A DNA stretch of 64,000 nucleotides from CAWAHD01 sp963781785. Lineage in GTDB: Bacteria; Planctomycetota; Planctomycetia; Isosphaerales; Isosphaeraceae. The translations under genes and the position numbers were made by a program. A model generated the notes under the pieces. The model was not told the origin of the DNA. It did no database searches and saw nothing but the letters and a program-made list of their open reading frames with translations. Every line of letters starts with the position of its first letter. Position 1 is the stretch's first letter. Positions 28,640 to 38,367 of this stretch are shown here, in pieces. Where the stretch lies: positions 3,596,001-3,660,000 of the forward strand of contig CAWAHD010000005.1 of NCBI GenBank assembly GCA_963781785.1. The letters are read 5' to 3'.

Positions 28640-28921
28640 ATGGACCCTTCGATCCACAGCATCAATTCCCAACATCCGGAAGTCTTTGCTGCGATTGCTG
28701 AAGCGATTCGAACTGTTTCCATGCGGGCGCGCGCTTTGGCGATCACTCCCAATTCCCTCCTGCTTGACGAGCTAGCGCTCGATTCGCTCGATCTGGTCGC
28801 GGTGATTCTGCATCTCCAGGACCAGTTCCAGGTGGAATTCGACCCCGACGAGATCTCCTCGATGCGCCGCGTCCAGGATCTGGGCGCGAGCCTGGCGAAT
28901 CGACTTCGCACCGCAGCGTGA
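28640..28921 (+). CDS. acyl carrier protein (second copy)
   Basis: The 93-residue protein has LALDSLDLVAVILHLQDQFQV, with the attachment Ser in DSL, and a Phe/Asp-rich third helix region (EFDPDEISSMRRVQDLG). It is a diverged relative of the ACP at 25174. It begins a plus-strand set with an acyltransferase 100 bp on and a kinase overlapping that. No other ketosynthase accompanies it, so it may share the one at 25440. Confidence 0.9.
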   Translation: MDPSIHSINSQHPEVFAAIAEAIRTVSMRARALAITPNSLLLDELALDSLDLVAVILHLQDQFQVEFDPDEISSMRRVQDLGASLANRLRTAA

Positions 28922-29020
28922 CGCCCATCGATTCCGAGGCCGGCGCCCAGCTTTCCTCCGGTCGATCGGCTTGCCGGCCTCGAGTCGGCGGCGGCGGGAA
29001 AAGCGCGAGTCACGCCCTCA

Positions 29021-29917
29021 GTGGATCGCGGGAGCCGCACCGCGGGCGATCACTTGCTCCAGTCCCCGACGATCGCGCATCAAGCGGAGCCGGACCCGCC
29101 GTGGTACATTGGCGGTAGGGTGGCAATCGCTGCGGTTGATCGCTTGGTCTTTCTCGGGTTAGAGTCATTCATGAGCGGTGGTGCCTCGTTCGTGCTGGCG
29201 TTCTCTTTGTTGCTACTCCCCGGAATCCTGCGGCCAGGGGCCGCCGCGACCGGGCGCCGGGCCGCCGGGCGGGAGATTCACGGTTTCCTGCGATTGCTGG
29301 CCGCAGCCAACTGGCTCTATTGCGTGGTCTGGCACCAGTTTCGCACCGAGGGATCGCCGCCCATTCCGGAGAAGGGACCTGCCATCCTGATCTCGAACCA
29401 TACGTGCGCAATCGATCACATGCTGCTCCAGGCAGCGAGCCACCGCCTGCTGGGTTTCATGGTCGCTCGTGAGTATTACGACTGGACCTGGATTCACTGG
29501 ATTTGTCGCTACATCGGGTGTATCCCGGTCAATCGCGACGGCCGTGATTTCGCTGCAACTCGCGCGGCCATCAAGTCCCTCAAGGACGGTCGCGTTCTCC
29601 CGATCTTTCCCGAGGGCCACATCGTGCCGGCCTCGGGACGCAGGATCGACGAAATCAAGGCCGGTAGTGCCTATCTGGCGATCCATGCACGTGTTCCCGT
29701 GATACCGGCGTACATCTGCGGAACTCCCGAGACCGACAGCATCTGTCGCGGACTGTTCACGCCGTCGCAGGCGCGGGTGTTCTTCGGCGAGCCGATTGAC
29801 CTGTCCGACATCAGCGACGAGCGTCCGGGAGACAAAGCGCTACAGGCCAGGGTAAGTGAACGATTCAGGAACGCACTGCTCGACTTGCAAAAGCGGGCCT
29901 TCCGGGCCGAGGAATGA
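29021..29917 (+). CDS. PlsC-like 1-acylglycerol-3-phosphate acyltransferase family protein
   Basis: PlsC-fold acyltransferase with NHTCAIDHML (HX4D), IPVNRDGRD, LPIFPEGH (the FPEG motif) and VPVIPAYICGT. An N-terminal hydrophobic stretch (FVLAFSLLLLPGIL) anchors it in the membrane. HX4D catalyses acyl transfer from acyl-ACP or acyl-CoA to a glycerolipid hydroxyl. The start is a GTG without a strong ribosome binding site and may lie slightly downstream. The stop overlaps the next gene by four bases (ATGA). Confidence 0.85.
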   Translation: MDRGSRTAGDHLLQSPTIAHQAEPDPPWYIGGRVAIAAVDRLVFLGLESFMSGGASFVLAFSLLLLPGILRPGAAATGRRAAGREIHGFLRLLAAANWLYCVVWHQFRTEGSPPIPEKGPAILISNHTCAIDHMLLQAASHRLLGFMVAREYYDWTWIHWICRYIGCIPVNRDGRDFAATRAAIKSLKDGRVLPIFPEGHIVPASGRRIDEIKAGSAYLAIHARVPVIPAYICGTPETDSICRGLFTPSQARVFFGEPIDLSDISDERPGDKALQARVSERFRNALLDLQKRAFRAEE

Positions 29918-30975
29918 GCGACTTTCGAGGCGGCGCCTCAGGCGGTGTTTCGACCGTGGATCCTCGAGTGTTTGACGAGCTTCTGGCACGCTACTCCGCG
30001 AGCGTTCAGCCGCAGTCGGGGCTAGAGTCCCTGGGGGGAGCCGGGGGACTGAGCGGGGCCCGACTCTGGCGCTTTAACTCTCGCGATGGCGTCCTGGTCT
30101 TGCGCGCATGGCCACCCGAGGGACCGGGGAGAGAGCATTTGAAACGTGTTCATCGCTGGCTGTTCCTGACCGAAGACATCGGGTTCACACCGGTTCCCGT
30201 TCGTGATCTCACCGGGCACTCGCTGCAGGATTTTGAAGGAGCTCATTGGGAAATCACGCCCTGGCTCAAAGGTCAGGCTGACTCTTCTCATCCCCCCGCC
30301 CTGGCGCATCTCCAGGCGGCCTTCGCCGGGCTCGCAGCGTTTCATCAGCGTCTGGCCTGCGAGCAAACCGAAGGGGTTTCACCGGGTCTCGGGCTCCGAA
30401 CCGAGGCCGTCACCCACCTGATCGAAGGCGGTCTGGAGCGTCTCGAGGCAGCCATCCAGCGCCGACCTGGCTCTCCCAGGAGCGTGTCAGCGGCCGCACT
30501 ACGCTGGTTGACGCTGGCTCGGACCGTCGCGCCACGGATGCTCGACTCCTTGAACAAAGCCGCGGAACTTGTCATCCGCATCCAGCCATGTTTGCGCGAT
30601 GCCCGTCCGGAACATTTTCTCTTCGAAGGAGACCGCCTGACCGGGGTCGTGGACTTTGGAGCGATGGGTGTCGACACGGTCTCCGGCGACCTCTCGCGCC
30701 TGATCGGCGAATGGCTCGACGGTGACTCCACGACCCGAGGCCGAGCCCTGGAAGCGTACGGAGGCATCCGCCCGCTCAAGCCCGCCGAGATCACCCTGAT
30801 CGGCGTTTTCGAATCGTCGGCCGACCTCTTGATCGGCGAGCGCTGGGTCCGCTGGCACTTCCTGGAAAACCGCCGCTTTGACGATCCGCACGCCGTCGGC
30901 AACGGCCTCGCGCGCGGCCTCAGACGACTCGAACGACTCGCGTCCCACCTGGCTCACGACACATTGTTCAAATGA
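29914..30975 (+). CDS. aminoglycoside/choline-kinase-like phosphotransferase
   Basis: The 353-residue protein has the APH/choline kinase fold. LRAWPP sits in the ATP-binding lobe, EITPWLKGQA at the hinge, FAGLAAFHQRL, and then the catalytic loop region CLRDARPEHFLFEGDRLTGVVDFGAMGVD with a metal-binding DFG-like motif. The usual HxD is replaced by RDARPEH, which is somewhat degenerate. Such enzymes phosphorylate small hydroxyl compounds such as choline, ethanolamine or homoserine. ATGA overlap with the acyltransferase suggests action on a lipid head group; that is inference. Confidence 0.75.
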   Translation: MSDFRGGASGGVSTVDPRVFDELLARYSASVQPQSGLESLGGAGGLSGARLWRFNSRDGVLVLRAWPPEGPGREHLKRVHRWLFLTEDIGFTPVPVRDLTGHSLQDFEGAHWEITPWLKGQADSSHPPALAHLQAAFAGLAAFHQRLACEQTEGVSPGLGLRTEAVTHLIEGGLERLEAAIQRRPGSPRSVSAAALRWLTLARTVAPRMLDSLNKAAELVIRIQPCLRDARPEHFLFEGDRLTGVVDFGAMGVDTVSGDLSRLIGEWLDGDSTTRGRALEAYGGIRPLKPAEITLIGVFESSADLLIGERWVRWHFLENRRFDDPHAVGNGLARGLRRLERLASHLAHDTLFK

Positions 30976-31011
30976 CCGCGAGACAGCAAGGCTCCGCTCA
31001 CGCTCGTGCGT

Positions 31012-31830
31012 TCACAAGGAATCGGTAAGCAAGCGCTGTGTGTCCTCTTGATTGAAGCTCACTCGAGTGATGGAGAGCGCGTGGCCGGTGATTGTGTCGA
31101 CGGTGATCAAGGCGCCATGAAGCTGAGGATCCCCGGTGGCGACATCGAAATGCGCCGGCACGCAGGTCAGTGTGGCCGACAAAACACGGTCGTACCGCCG
31201 GCCCAGGATCGAGTCATGAGGACCGGTCATCCCCACGTCGGTTTGATATGCGGTCCCGCATTTGAGGATCTGTTCGTCGGCGGTGGGCACATGCGTGTGC
31301 GTGCCGAGCACGGCCGAGACACGCCCGTCGAGATAGCGGCCCATGAGCTGTTTCTCGCTCGTCGCTTCCGCGTGCACGTCGACGATGATCACGGGCGCCC
31401 TACTGCCGATTCGATCGAGGATGCGGTCGGCCGTTCGAAACGGGCAGTCGGCCGGCTTCATGAATGTACGGCCGACGACCGTGAAAATTGCGGCCAGCGT
31501 TCCGTCACGCGCGGTAAAGAGAGATAGCTCCGGGCCCGGGGCATCAGGGGGGAAATTCGCAGGCCGGAGCACGTGGCCGGTGCGATCGAAGACCTGGAAA
31601 ACCTCATCCTTGCGGTACACGTGGTCGCCCATCGTCATCACGTCGACGCCCGCCTCGACGAGCTCCTCGTAGCACCCCGTCGTGAGGCCGGACCCACCCG
31701 CTGCATTCTCGGCGTTGCAGACGACCAGTCCCAGCCCCCAGCGCGGAATGAGCCGGGGCACGACCTGGCCCACGATCTTCCGCCCCGGGGCACCCACAAC
31801 GTCACCGATGAACAGGATTTTCAAGGGCAT
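31012..31830 (-). CDS. YmdB-family metallophosphoesterase
   Basis: The 272-residue protein begins KILFIGDVVGAPGRKIV and has CNAENAAGGSGLT, TMGDHVYRKDE, VDVHAEATSEKQ and GTHTHVPTADEQI. These are the Asp/Asn/His ligands of the YmdB (TIGR00282-type) phosphodiesterase family, which hydrolyses 2',3'-cyclic nucleotides. In many bacteria the gene lies next to rny, as it does here, with 60 bp between, so the pair probably forms one RNA-turnover unit. Start at 31830 is chosen where the family N-terminus begins. Confidence 0.92.
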   Translation of the reverse strand: MPLKILFIGDVVGAPGRKIVGQVVPRLIPRWGLGLVVCNAENAAGGSGLTTGCYEELVEAGVDVMTMGDHVYRKDEVFQVFDRTGHVLRPANFPPDAPGPELSLFTARDGTLAAIFTVVGRTFMKPADCPFRTADRILDRIGSRAPVIIVDVHAEATSEKQLMGRYLDGRVSAVLGTHTHVPTADEQILKCGTAYQTDVGMTGPHDSILGRRYDRVLSATLTCVPAHFDVATGDPQLHGALITVDTITGHALSITRVSFNQEDTQRLLTDSL

Positions 31831-31890
31831 TCGATTGCTCACTCGCTCATCGGACCACGTCAGGGCGCCGCGAATCGCTGGCAACGGGCG

Positions 31891-33444
31891 TCATCGTGCA
31901 AACTCCACGCTCCGGGTCTCGCGCAAGACGGTCACCTTGACTTCGCCGGGATAGGTCAACTGGCTCTCGATTGACCTGGCGATGTCGCGGCACAGCTTCG
32001 CCGACTCGGCGTCGCTGAGCTGCTGGCTATCGACCAGGACGCGAATCTCGCGACCGGCCTGGATCGCGTATGCCTGCTCGACACCTGGAAAACCCAATGC
32101 CACGGACTCGAGCTCCTCGAGCCGCCGCACGTACTTTTCCAGTGTCTCGCGCCGTGCGCCGGGGCGACTCGCGCTGATGGCGTCGGCGGCCGAAACGAGC
32201 AGCGTATACGGCGTTTCCACCCGCAAGTCGTCGTGGTGTCCGATCGCGGCGTGAACAACCTCCTTCGGCTCGCCGTAACGCCGGGCCAGATCGGCACCAA
32301 CGGCCGGATGCCCTCCCTCCATCTCATGGTCGGCCGCCTTGCCGATGTCGTGCAATAGCCCGCAGCGCCGACCCAGCGGACCGGAGAGCCCCACCTCCTC
32401 GGCCAGGAGCCCGGTCAGATAGGCGACCTCCAGCGAATGCCTCAAAACGTTCTGCGAATAGCTCGTCCGAAAATGAAGCCGCCCCAGGTAATCGAGCAGC
32501 TTGTCGTGCAAGCCCACGACGCCTGCCTCGATCGCCGCGTCTTGCCCCAGCCGGTGGATGTGCGTCTCCATGTCTTCCTGAGTTTCCTTGACGATCTCCT
32601 CGATTCGCGTGGGATGGATTCGCCCGTCCTGGATCAGCCGCTCGAGTGCGACCTTGGCAACCTCGCGCCGCACGCTATCGAAACCGGTTACGATCACGAC
32701 TCCGGGTGTGTCGTCGACGATCAAGTCGACCCCCGTCGCTTTCTCGAACGCGCGGATGTTCCGCCCTTCCCGGCCGATGATGCGGCCTTTCATGTCGTCG
32801 CTCGGGATATCGACGGTGCTCACGGTGATTTCCGCGGTATGCGAGGCCGCGTATCGCTGAATGGTCGTTGTCAGAATCTCCCGGCATTTCTGCTGGCAGC
32901 TCGCTTCGAGCACCGCTTGATATTTCAGGACCTGGGCTCCGACCTCGCCGGCCAGCTCGTCCTCGATCCGTTTGAGCAACAAGCCGCGCATCCTCGGGAG
33001 ACATCCGCGAGATCCGATGCAGCGACTCGATCTGTGCGTGCAAGGTCTGCCGCAGCTCGGCCTGACGCTTCTCCAGCTCGCCGCTCTGCTCCGAGAGCGT
33101 CCGCTGGGCCATCGCCAGATCGTTCTCCTTTCGGGTGATGAGCTCGAGCTTCTGGTCGAGCACATCCGATCGCTTGTCGAGCCGCCGCTCCTGTTCGCGC
33201 AGCGTTTTCCGAGTCGATTCGATCTCCGCGTCGAGGTCCTCGCGGCGCTTCAGACTCTCTTCCTTGGCCGCCACCTCGGCCTGCCGGCCGATTGTGTCGG
33301 ACTCTCGATGTGCATTGGCGATGATCTGCTCTGCCAGCCCGCGCGCATGTGCGCCCGCAGCCGTGCGATGATCGCCACCGCCGCCAGCCCGATCAGCATG
33401 CCCAGAAGAAGCCCGATGAAGCTGTTCAGCTCAACCCCGCCCAC
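31891..33444 (-). pseudogene. rny: ribonuclease Y, two frameshifts
   Basis: The parts in order are an N-terminal membrane helix (FIGLLLGMLIGLAAVAIIARL), a coiled coil (SLKRREDLDAEIESTRKTL and onward), a KH domain (MKGRIIGREGRNIRAFEKAT) and an HD domain (CGLLHDIGKAADHEMEGGHP). The length, about 517 residues, is exactly normal for RNase Y. The frame changes near 33350 and near 32985. The enzyme starts mRNA decay at the inner membrane. Both breaks fall in the coiled coil, and the KH and HD halves are intact. Confidence 0.88.
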
Positions 33445-33632
33445 GTCGTCTCCTGACTCATCCCGCGAACAAACCTTCGAGACCCGTCGAGTCCACGGTG
33501 TGAAGAGACCGCGTCCTGTACGCTTTTGCGATCAGTCGAGAGAGGTCAGAACGGGGAGCAGCCTCCCAGCCCGGGTGGCACGAACGCCCCGGATCCTGTG
33601 CCCATAAGAATGGCACCAGCGCCGCCGACCGC

Positions 33633-33992
33633 TCAAACGAGCGACACCGCCATCGCTTGACCAGACCACCGGGCGGGAACGACCTTCGAGAGCACGTCGA
33701 CGCACCGGACCGGCGCGGCCCGTCGCTTCCCGGCGAACCAAGGACGCGCGCGCAGCTTGAGACTGCTCCCCGTCCAGCTCGCAAATCCCGGTGCGCTCAG
33801 GCCAGGCTCACGATCCGCCCTATCACGCGCAGGCTGGTATGGCATCTGGCTCGATCCCAACTGGGGCCCCACGCCGGAGTGGTGCGGCCTGCGTCCTTGC
33901 CCGGCGTGCGCGATCATGCACGCCAAGGGCAGCCAGAGCCCGCCCAGGAACCGGCAGAGAAACTCGATCAACACAAGCCAGAAGCGTGTCAC
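33633..33992 (-). CDS. doubtful small membrane protein
   Basis: GTG at 33992 has GAGGA eight bases upstream and begins with a hydrophobic stretch (FWLVLIEFLCRFLGGLWLP). The remaining 90 residues are Arg/Pro/Gly-rich with no recognisable family and may be out of frame. Reported because of the ribosome binding site and membrane helix only. Confidence 0.25.
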   Translation of the reverse strand: MTRFWLVLIEFLCRFLGGLWLPLACMIAHAGQGRRPHHSGVGPQLGSSQMPYQPARDRADREPGLSAPGFASWTGSSLKLRARPWFAGKRRAAPVRCVDVLSKVVPARWSGQAMAVSLV

Positions 33993-34018
33993 ACGAGAAA
34001 TCCTCGTGACCGTCTCGA

Positions 34019-34038
34019 TTCGTTCGTTCGTTCGTTCG
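34019..34038. repeat. TTCG tetranucleotide repeat
   Basis: Five perfect copies of TTCG in tandem in a noncoding stretch. Confidence 0.8.
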
Positions 34039-34405
34039 CTTGAAAAATGTCGTCGGCGCCGGACCCTGTCGACCGCCTCAGGCTCCTCCCGGAAACCACC
34101 TCGATGATTGTGCGCTCGAAAGTCCTGGCATCGTTGTCACTCAGGTCTGAGGAAATGCCTGGTCGATCCTCGCCCGAAGCGAGTGAGTCGGCCGCGGCAC
34201 AGCCCCGGATTGATGTCCCGCGCCCTCACGGGCGCGAGGCAATCGCCTAATGTATCAGAAGAGTTTCTCGGGTCAATCGGCCGCCCGGCGAGAATGCCGA
34301 CTCGGCCGGGCGATTGCCGTCTCCCGCTGCGGCTGGGACGGGAGCCTTTCCCCACGCGGTCATGCGCGCGATTCGTGTCCGGGCAGGCTCGGATGGCGCC
34401 GATCT

Positions 34406-35305
34406 TCACGCGGGCGACAATCCCCTCGTCGATTCAACGAGCCATTTCTCGCGCTCCTTATCGCGCACCTCCCAGTCCATGTACCCCAGCAGGTCGTACA
34501 GGTCTGCCCTGCTCTGCATCACACCGAGCAGATCCTGCTGCGTTCCCTGCTCGCGGAGGGTTCGAAGCGCTCGCTCGGCGGCGTACATCGCGGCGCGCAA
34601 GGCTGTCAGCGGATAAAGGACGGCCTTGTATCCCATCGCCGCCAGGTCAGGGAAGGGAATCAGCGGGCTGCGGCCAAACTCGGTCATGTTGGCCAGAAGC
34701 GGAGCCGCCACGGCTCGCGCGAACAGAGCAAACTCCTCCGCCGACTCGAGGGCCTCGGGAAAGATCATGTCCGCACCCGCGGCGAGGTAATCGCGCGCCC
34801 GGGCGACGGCTTGATCAAACCCCTCGACGCTCCGGGCATCGGTTCGCGCGACGATCACAAAACCCGGGTCGCGCCGCGCCGCACAGGCGGCCCGGATCTT
34901 GGCCGACATCGTCGCCCGATCGACCAGCGTTTTTCCCAGGAGATGACCACACCGCTTCGGCATCACCTGGTCTTCCAGGTGAAGACCAGCCGCGCCCGCC
35001 TCCTCGTACAGCCGCACCGTCCGCTCGACCTGAACCACGTCGCCGAACCCCGTATCGGCGTCGCACAAGACAGGCAGAGTCGTTGCCCGGGCCAGCACAG
35101 CCGCTTGCTCGGCGAACTCGGTCTGGGTCAACAGGCCCACGTCCGGCAAACCCGCCCAGCCCGCCGACAGCGCACCTCCCGAGAGGTAGACGGCCGCGAA
35201 GCCCATCCGCTCGGCCAGCTTGGCCGCCAGCGCATTGAACGCACCGGGTATCATGATCGGTCCCGCCGACCACGCGGCACGCAAGCGGTGTCCAGGGCTC
35301 GTCAT
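34406..35305 (-). CDS. prpB: methylisocitrate lyase-like enzyme (isocitrate lyase/PEP mutase family)
   Basis: The 299-residue TIM barrel has IPGAFNALAAKL at the start, the Mg-binding CDADTGFGD at 81-89 and the loop motif MPKRCGHLLG with KRCGH at 117-121, whose Cys is the catalytic base. KRCGH with this short length points to PrpB-type 2-methylisocitrate lyase, which gives pyruvate and succinate in propionate use. Related carboxyphosphonoenolpyruvate enzymes share these motifs. No prpC or prpD is adjacent. Confidence 0.85.
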   Translation of the reverse strand: MTSPGHRLRAAWSAGPIMIPGAFNALAAKLAERMGFAAVYLSGGALSAGWAGLPDVGLLTQTEFAEQAAVLARATTLPVLCDADTGFGDVVQVERTVRLYEEAGAAGLHLEDQVMPKRCGHLLGKTLVDRATMSAKIRAACAARRDPGFVIVARTDARSVEGFDQAVARARDYLAAGADMIFPEALESAEEFALFARAVAAPLLANMTEFGRSPLIPFPDLAAMGYKAVLYPLTALRAAMYAAERALRTLREQGTQQDLLGVMQSRADLYDLLGYMDWEVRDKEREKWLVESTRGLSPA

Positions 35306-35374
35306 CTCAGGGCTCCCTTCAATCTGGCTCGGCTACCTTGCGCAGATCAGTTCCACGACGCGAGGCGAGGGGAG

Positions 35375-35419
35375 GTCAAGTCACGTCACGTTACGTCACG
35401 TCAGGTCAGGTCAGGTCAG
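35375..35419. repeat. pentanucleotide tandem repeat (GTCAN) spanning a stop codon
   Basis: Nine tandem 5-bp units: GTCAA once, GTCAC twice, GTTAC once, GTCAC once and GTCAG four times. The last unit contains the TGA stop of the minus-strand saccharopine-dehydrogenase-like gene (35416-35418). The rest lies upstream of prpB. Confidence 0.85.
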
Positions 35420-36572
35420 GCCGGGGAGCATTCACTCGACGCCGGTGCGTTCCTGTTCCGAACGATCCATCCGGTCTCGTCTCCCACGGCACACCAGATT
35501 CCGAGCGGATCCAGGTGGTGCAAAAGCTCGTCGAGCGACAGCAGCCCGACGCAGGGAAATGCGCCGGTTTGGGGTGGCCCGGAATGCAGTATCTTCGTCG
35601 CGAGCACAACGGCCGCTGAACTCGGCGTGGCCGGCCCGTCGTAATCCGTCACGAGTGCGATCCTCCGCTCGATCGCACGACCGGCCTTGTCGATGCCCTT
35701 GAGCCAGATCGCCAGTGCGCCATTGGTCGTGCCAAACGGAAAGAGCATCAGCGAGGCGTTCAGAAAGAAACGGGCGTGCCGCGTGAAGTCCCACCCAAAC
35801 CACCGGCAAGGCAAAGCGCACAACGAGAGCAGGTAATTGAGAAAGCTCAACTCCAGCCCCGCAGAGAATCGGACCGTTTTTGCTCCAAAGACCGCGGGAA
35901 ACAGCTCAAGCTCGGGCACTTCGCAGTTGTGCACGCGGCGGCGGCCGACCGGCGGCGGAAACACCAGGCGCTTGGCATCGCCCCAGCCCGGCCGCTCGAC
36001 CCACTTGCCGTCTTGCCACACGCGAATCGTCCGGCCCAGGTAGCTCAAAACCGCGGCGATGGTCGCCGCTCCTCGCGGGTTCTTGTTGCCCGGGCTCAAG
36101 GCCGTCTGAATCTCGTCGATCCGGGCAAACTCCGGCTTGAGCTCGGCGATCAAGGCGGATGTCACGGCCGGCGTCGAGCTGACGCCGGAAGCAACGAGCA
36201 GCCCGCGCCGCCGCGCCTCGACGTCGAGCCGGCCGATGCCGGCGACGAAATCTCGCGCATCAGCCAGGTCGAGATAATGAGCCCCCAGCTCCAGGCAAAG
36301 CTCGGCGACCTGGTAGTCCCTGTGCTGGAACGGGCCTACGGCGTCGATGACCAGAAACGAGCCCTCAATCGCGCCCCGGAGTGCGTGGCGATCCTCGACC
36401 TGGCATTCGCGGAAGTCGGCGCCGATCCGCTGCACGAAATTGCGGCCGATCCGGCCGTTCCGGCCGACGACCCGGACGCGGCAGCTTGGGTCGCGCACAG
36501 TGCCTCGGCGACTCGTCCGCCGAAGATCCCATATCCCCCCAGCACGCTCACAACCGGCGTTTCGTCGCTCAT
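35416..36572 (-). pseudogene. saccharopine dehydrogenase-like NAD(P)-binding protein, one frameshift
   Basis: The N-terminus from ATG 36572 reads VVSVLGGYGIFGGRVAEALC, a GxGxxG-like nucleotide-binding strand. The frame then changes near 36487-36500 and continues RVRVVGRNGRIGRNF, VIDAVGPFQHRDYQVAELC and YLDLADARDFVAGIGRLD. This is the saccharopine-dehydrogenase-like Rossmann family common in bacteria with unknown substrates. Its start overlaps the stop of the DUF4166 gene (ATGA), so the two are coupled. Such proteins are often partnered or fused with DUF4166, which fits the order here. Confidence 0.8.
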
Positions 36573-37098
36573 TCCGGCTCGACCCATCCTTCATAATGCA
36601 CCAGCTCGCCCAGGAACGGTGCCGAGATCCGAACCATCACCTGCCAGCCCCGGTCGCCGGCGCACACCCAGCCCTCGACGTGAGGAGACAATCGGGGCGG
36701 CAGCGGTATGCCCAGCAACCAGGCTCGTCGAAACGGATAACGCACAAACGACCCGTCGATCTCCAGCGAGCTCGAAAAGACGATCGGTCCCACTCGCTCC
36801 ATCAGGAGCTCTCCGTCGGCCCATTGCCACGTCGTGAAAGTCCGACCGGGAAACCGCCGATTCCAGCGCTCGCGGGTTCCTTGCACGACTACCTCGAGGC
36901 TGACAGGCACGTCTTCGCCGGCTTGCGGAAATCCCGATAGCGAGGCCGCCAGGTCACGCAGCCAGCCACGCCCTCGCTCGACCCGAAACCTCCCTCGGGC
37001 ACGACCACCGGTTACATTCCCATGAAATCGCTTGAGAACATCGGGCAAGGTCTCGAACCGCGCCCCAGGAGGCGACGATAAAGCGACTCCAACGCCAT
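36569..37098 (-). pseudogene. DUF4166 domain protein, N-terminal frameshift
   Basis: The core RFPGRTFTTWQWADGEL, ERVGPIVFSSSLEIDGS, LGIPLPPRLSPHVEGW and VRISAPFLGELVHYEG is the DUF4166 pattern. The usual N-terminus, ALESLYRRLLG, lies in the neighbouring frame from ATG 37098, and RFETLPDVLKRFHG continues in the main frame, so a single-base shift near 37060-37065 is likely. Read this way, the protein is about 176 residues. The function of the domain is unknown. It is translationally coupled to the saccharopine-dehydrogenase-like gene. Confidence 0.7.
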
Positions 37099-37330
37099 CA
37101 CCTCTTCTTGACCGGGACCGCGGCACTCTTGGCGGCAGCTTCACCTCATCACTTGAGCACGAACCTCGGGTACTTTCAATCCGATTTCCCAGCGCATTAC
37201 ACTGAGCCCGCGTGTGACCACCGCCCTGCCCGCCCGCAGCGTACCGTCGGACTGCTGGCCGGTCGCGCTTCGATCGATTATGCTGGGCGCGCAACGGGCT
37301 CCTTTCCTCCACAATCCAGGAGCGACGCTG

Positions 37331-38305
37331 ATGGGAAACCAACCTGCCCTAAAGACGAAAGAATCCGAATCGTTGGGCTCCAGCCGGCGCGGCTTCCTCC
37401 AGCACGCCGCCGGAGTCACTGCGGGGATCGCAGCGCTCCCCCGCCCTGGCGGTGCCGACGAGCGGGCCGCCAGATCCGACCCGCTTCCCACCGTCGAGCT
37501 GGGACCCCATCGCATCAGCCGATTGATCATCGGTGCAAATCCGATCTACGGCTACTCTCATTTCAATCGGCTTCTGAGCCGGCATCAGTCGGAGTGGCAC
37601 ACTCCCGAGCGCGTGATCGAACTACTCCGCCGCGCCGAGGAATGCGGGCTCAATACCTGGCAGAGCAGCTACTCGGATCGATGCCTCTCCGACCTGGCCA
37701 GGTATCGAAACGAAGGGGGCAAGTTACAGTGGCTCTGCCTGAGCAAGCCCGATTGGGACGAGCACCCCGAGCACGTCGAGATCGCCGCGAAGTCAAAACC
37801 CATCGGCATCGCACCGCATGGCCACCTGTGCGAAAAGCTGCACCGTCAGAAGAAGCACGACGTCTTGACCGGTCTTCTCAAGCGGATCCGTGATCAAGGT
37901 GCCCTGGTCGGCCTGTCCGCCCACGACCCGCGATTGATCGAGACCGCCGAAGAGAAAGGGTTGGATGTTGATTATTACATGTGTTGTCTTTATTACCTCA
38001 CTCGCCCCAAGGACGAATATCGCCAGATCCTGGGCCGCGACCTGCCGCTGGGAGAAATCTATCTCCCTACTGACCCGCCCCGCATGTTCAAGACAATCCA
38101 GTCGGTGCGCAAGCCATGCCTGGCGTACAAGGTGCTCGCCGCTGGGCGGCGAGTCGGCAATGCCGGCGAGATCAAGCAGTGCTTTGCGGAAGCCTTCGCG
38201 GGCATCAAGCCCACCGACGCGGTCATCGTGGGCATGTATCAGCAGCTCGGCGACCAGGTCGCGGAAAACGCCGCGATCGTGCGGACCCTCGCTGCAAAGT
38301 CATGA
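37331..38305 (+). CDS. Tat-exported TIM-barrel (aldo/keto reductase-like) protein
   Basis: The 324-residue protein has a twin-arginine signal (SSRRGFLQHAAGVTAGIAAL) and a mature part starting PTVELGPHRISRLIIGANPI. CGLNTWQSSYSDR, GGKLQWLCLSKPDWDEH, GLSAHDPRLIETAEEKGLDVDYYM and KPCLAYKVLAAGR mirror the strand order of aldo/keto-reductase-like barrels of planctomycetes. The Tyr/Lys catalytic pair is not obvious. ATG at 37331 has CAGGAGC upstream. It is probably periplasmic and folded before export. The substrate is unknown. Confidence 0.8.
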   Translation: MGNQPALKTKESESLGSSRRGFLQHAAGVTAGIAALPRPGGADERAARSDPLPTVELGPHRISRLIIGANPIYGYSHFNRLLSRHQSEWHTPERVIELLRRAEECGLNTWQSSYSDRCLSDLARYRNEGGKLQWLCLSKPDWDEHPEHVEIAAKSKPIGIAPHGHLCEKLHRQKKHDVLTGLLKRIRDQGALVGLSAHDPRLIETAEEKGLDVDYYMCCLYYLTRPKDEYRQILGRDLPLGEIYLPTDPPRMFKTIQSVRKPCLAYKVLAAGRRVGNAGEIKQCFAEAFAGIKPTDAVIVGMYQQLGDQVAENAAIVRTLAAKS

Positions 38306-38367
38306 CAGAGGGCGGCCTCTGGCTGCAAGCACGGAATTCGTGCTTGGTCGCGGCCGCTCGGTGGCGA

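Larger units (their letters stand above)
33445..34405. other. 960-bp region upstream of rny, little supported coding
   Basis: Apart from the doubtful small gene at 33633-33992 and a short TTCG repeat, I see no feature. Several long overlapping open frames are Arg/Pro-rich and differ in all frames, typical of GC-rich noncoding DNA. The rny promoter should lie near 33445-33550. Confidence 0.4.

Noticed and set aside
28442..28775. Small open frames between the lipoprotein and ACP genes
   Set aside because: Arg/Ser-rich in both strands, no ribosome binding site and overlapping the ACP gene.
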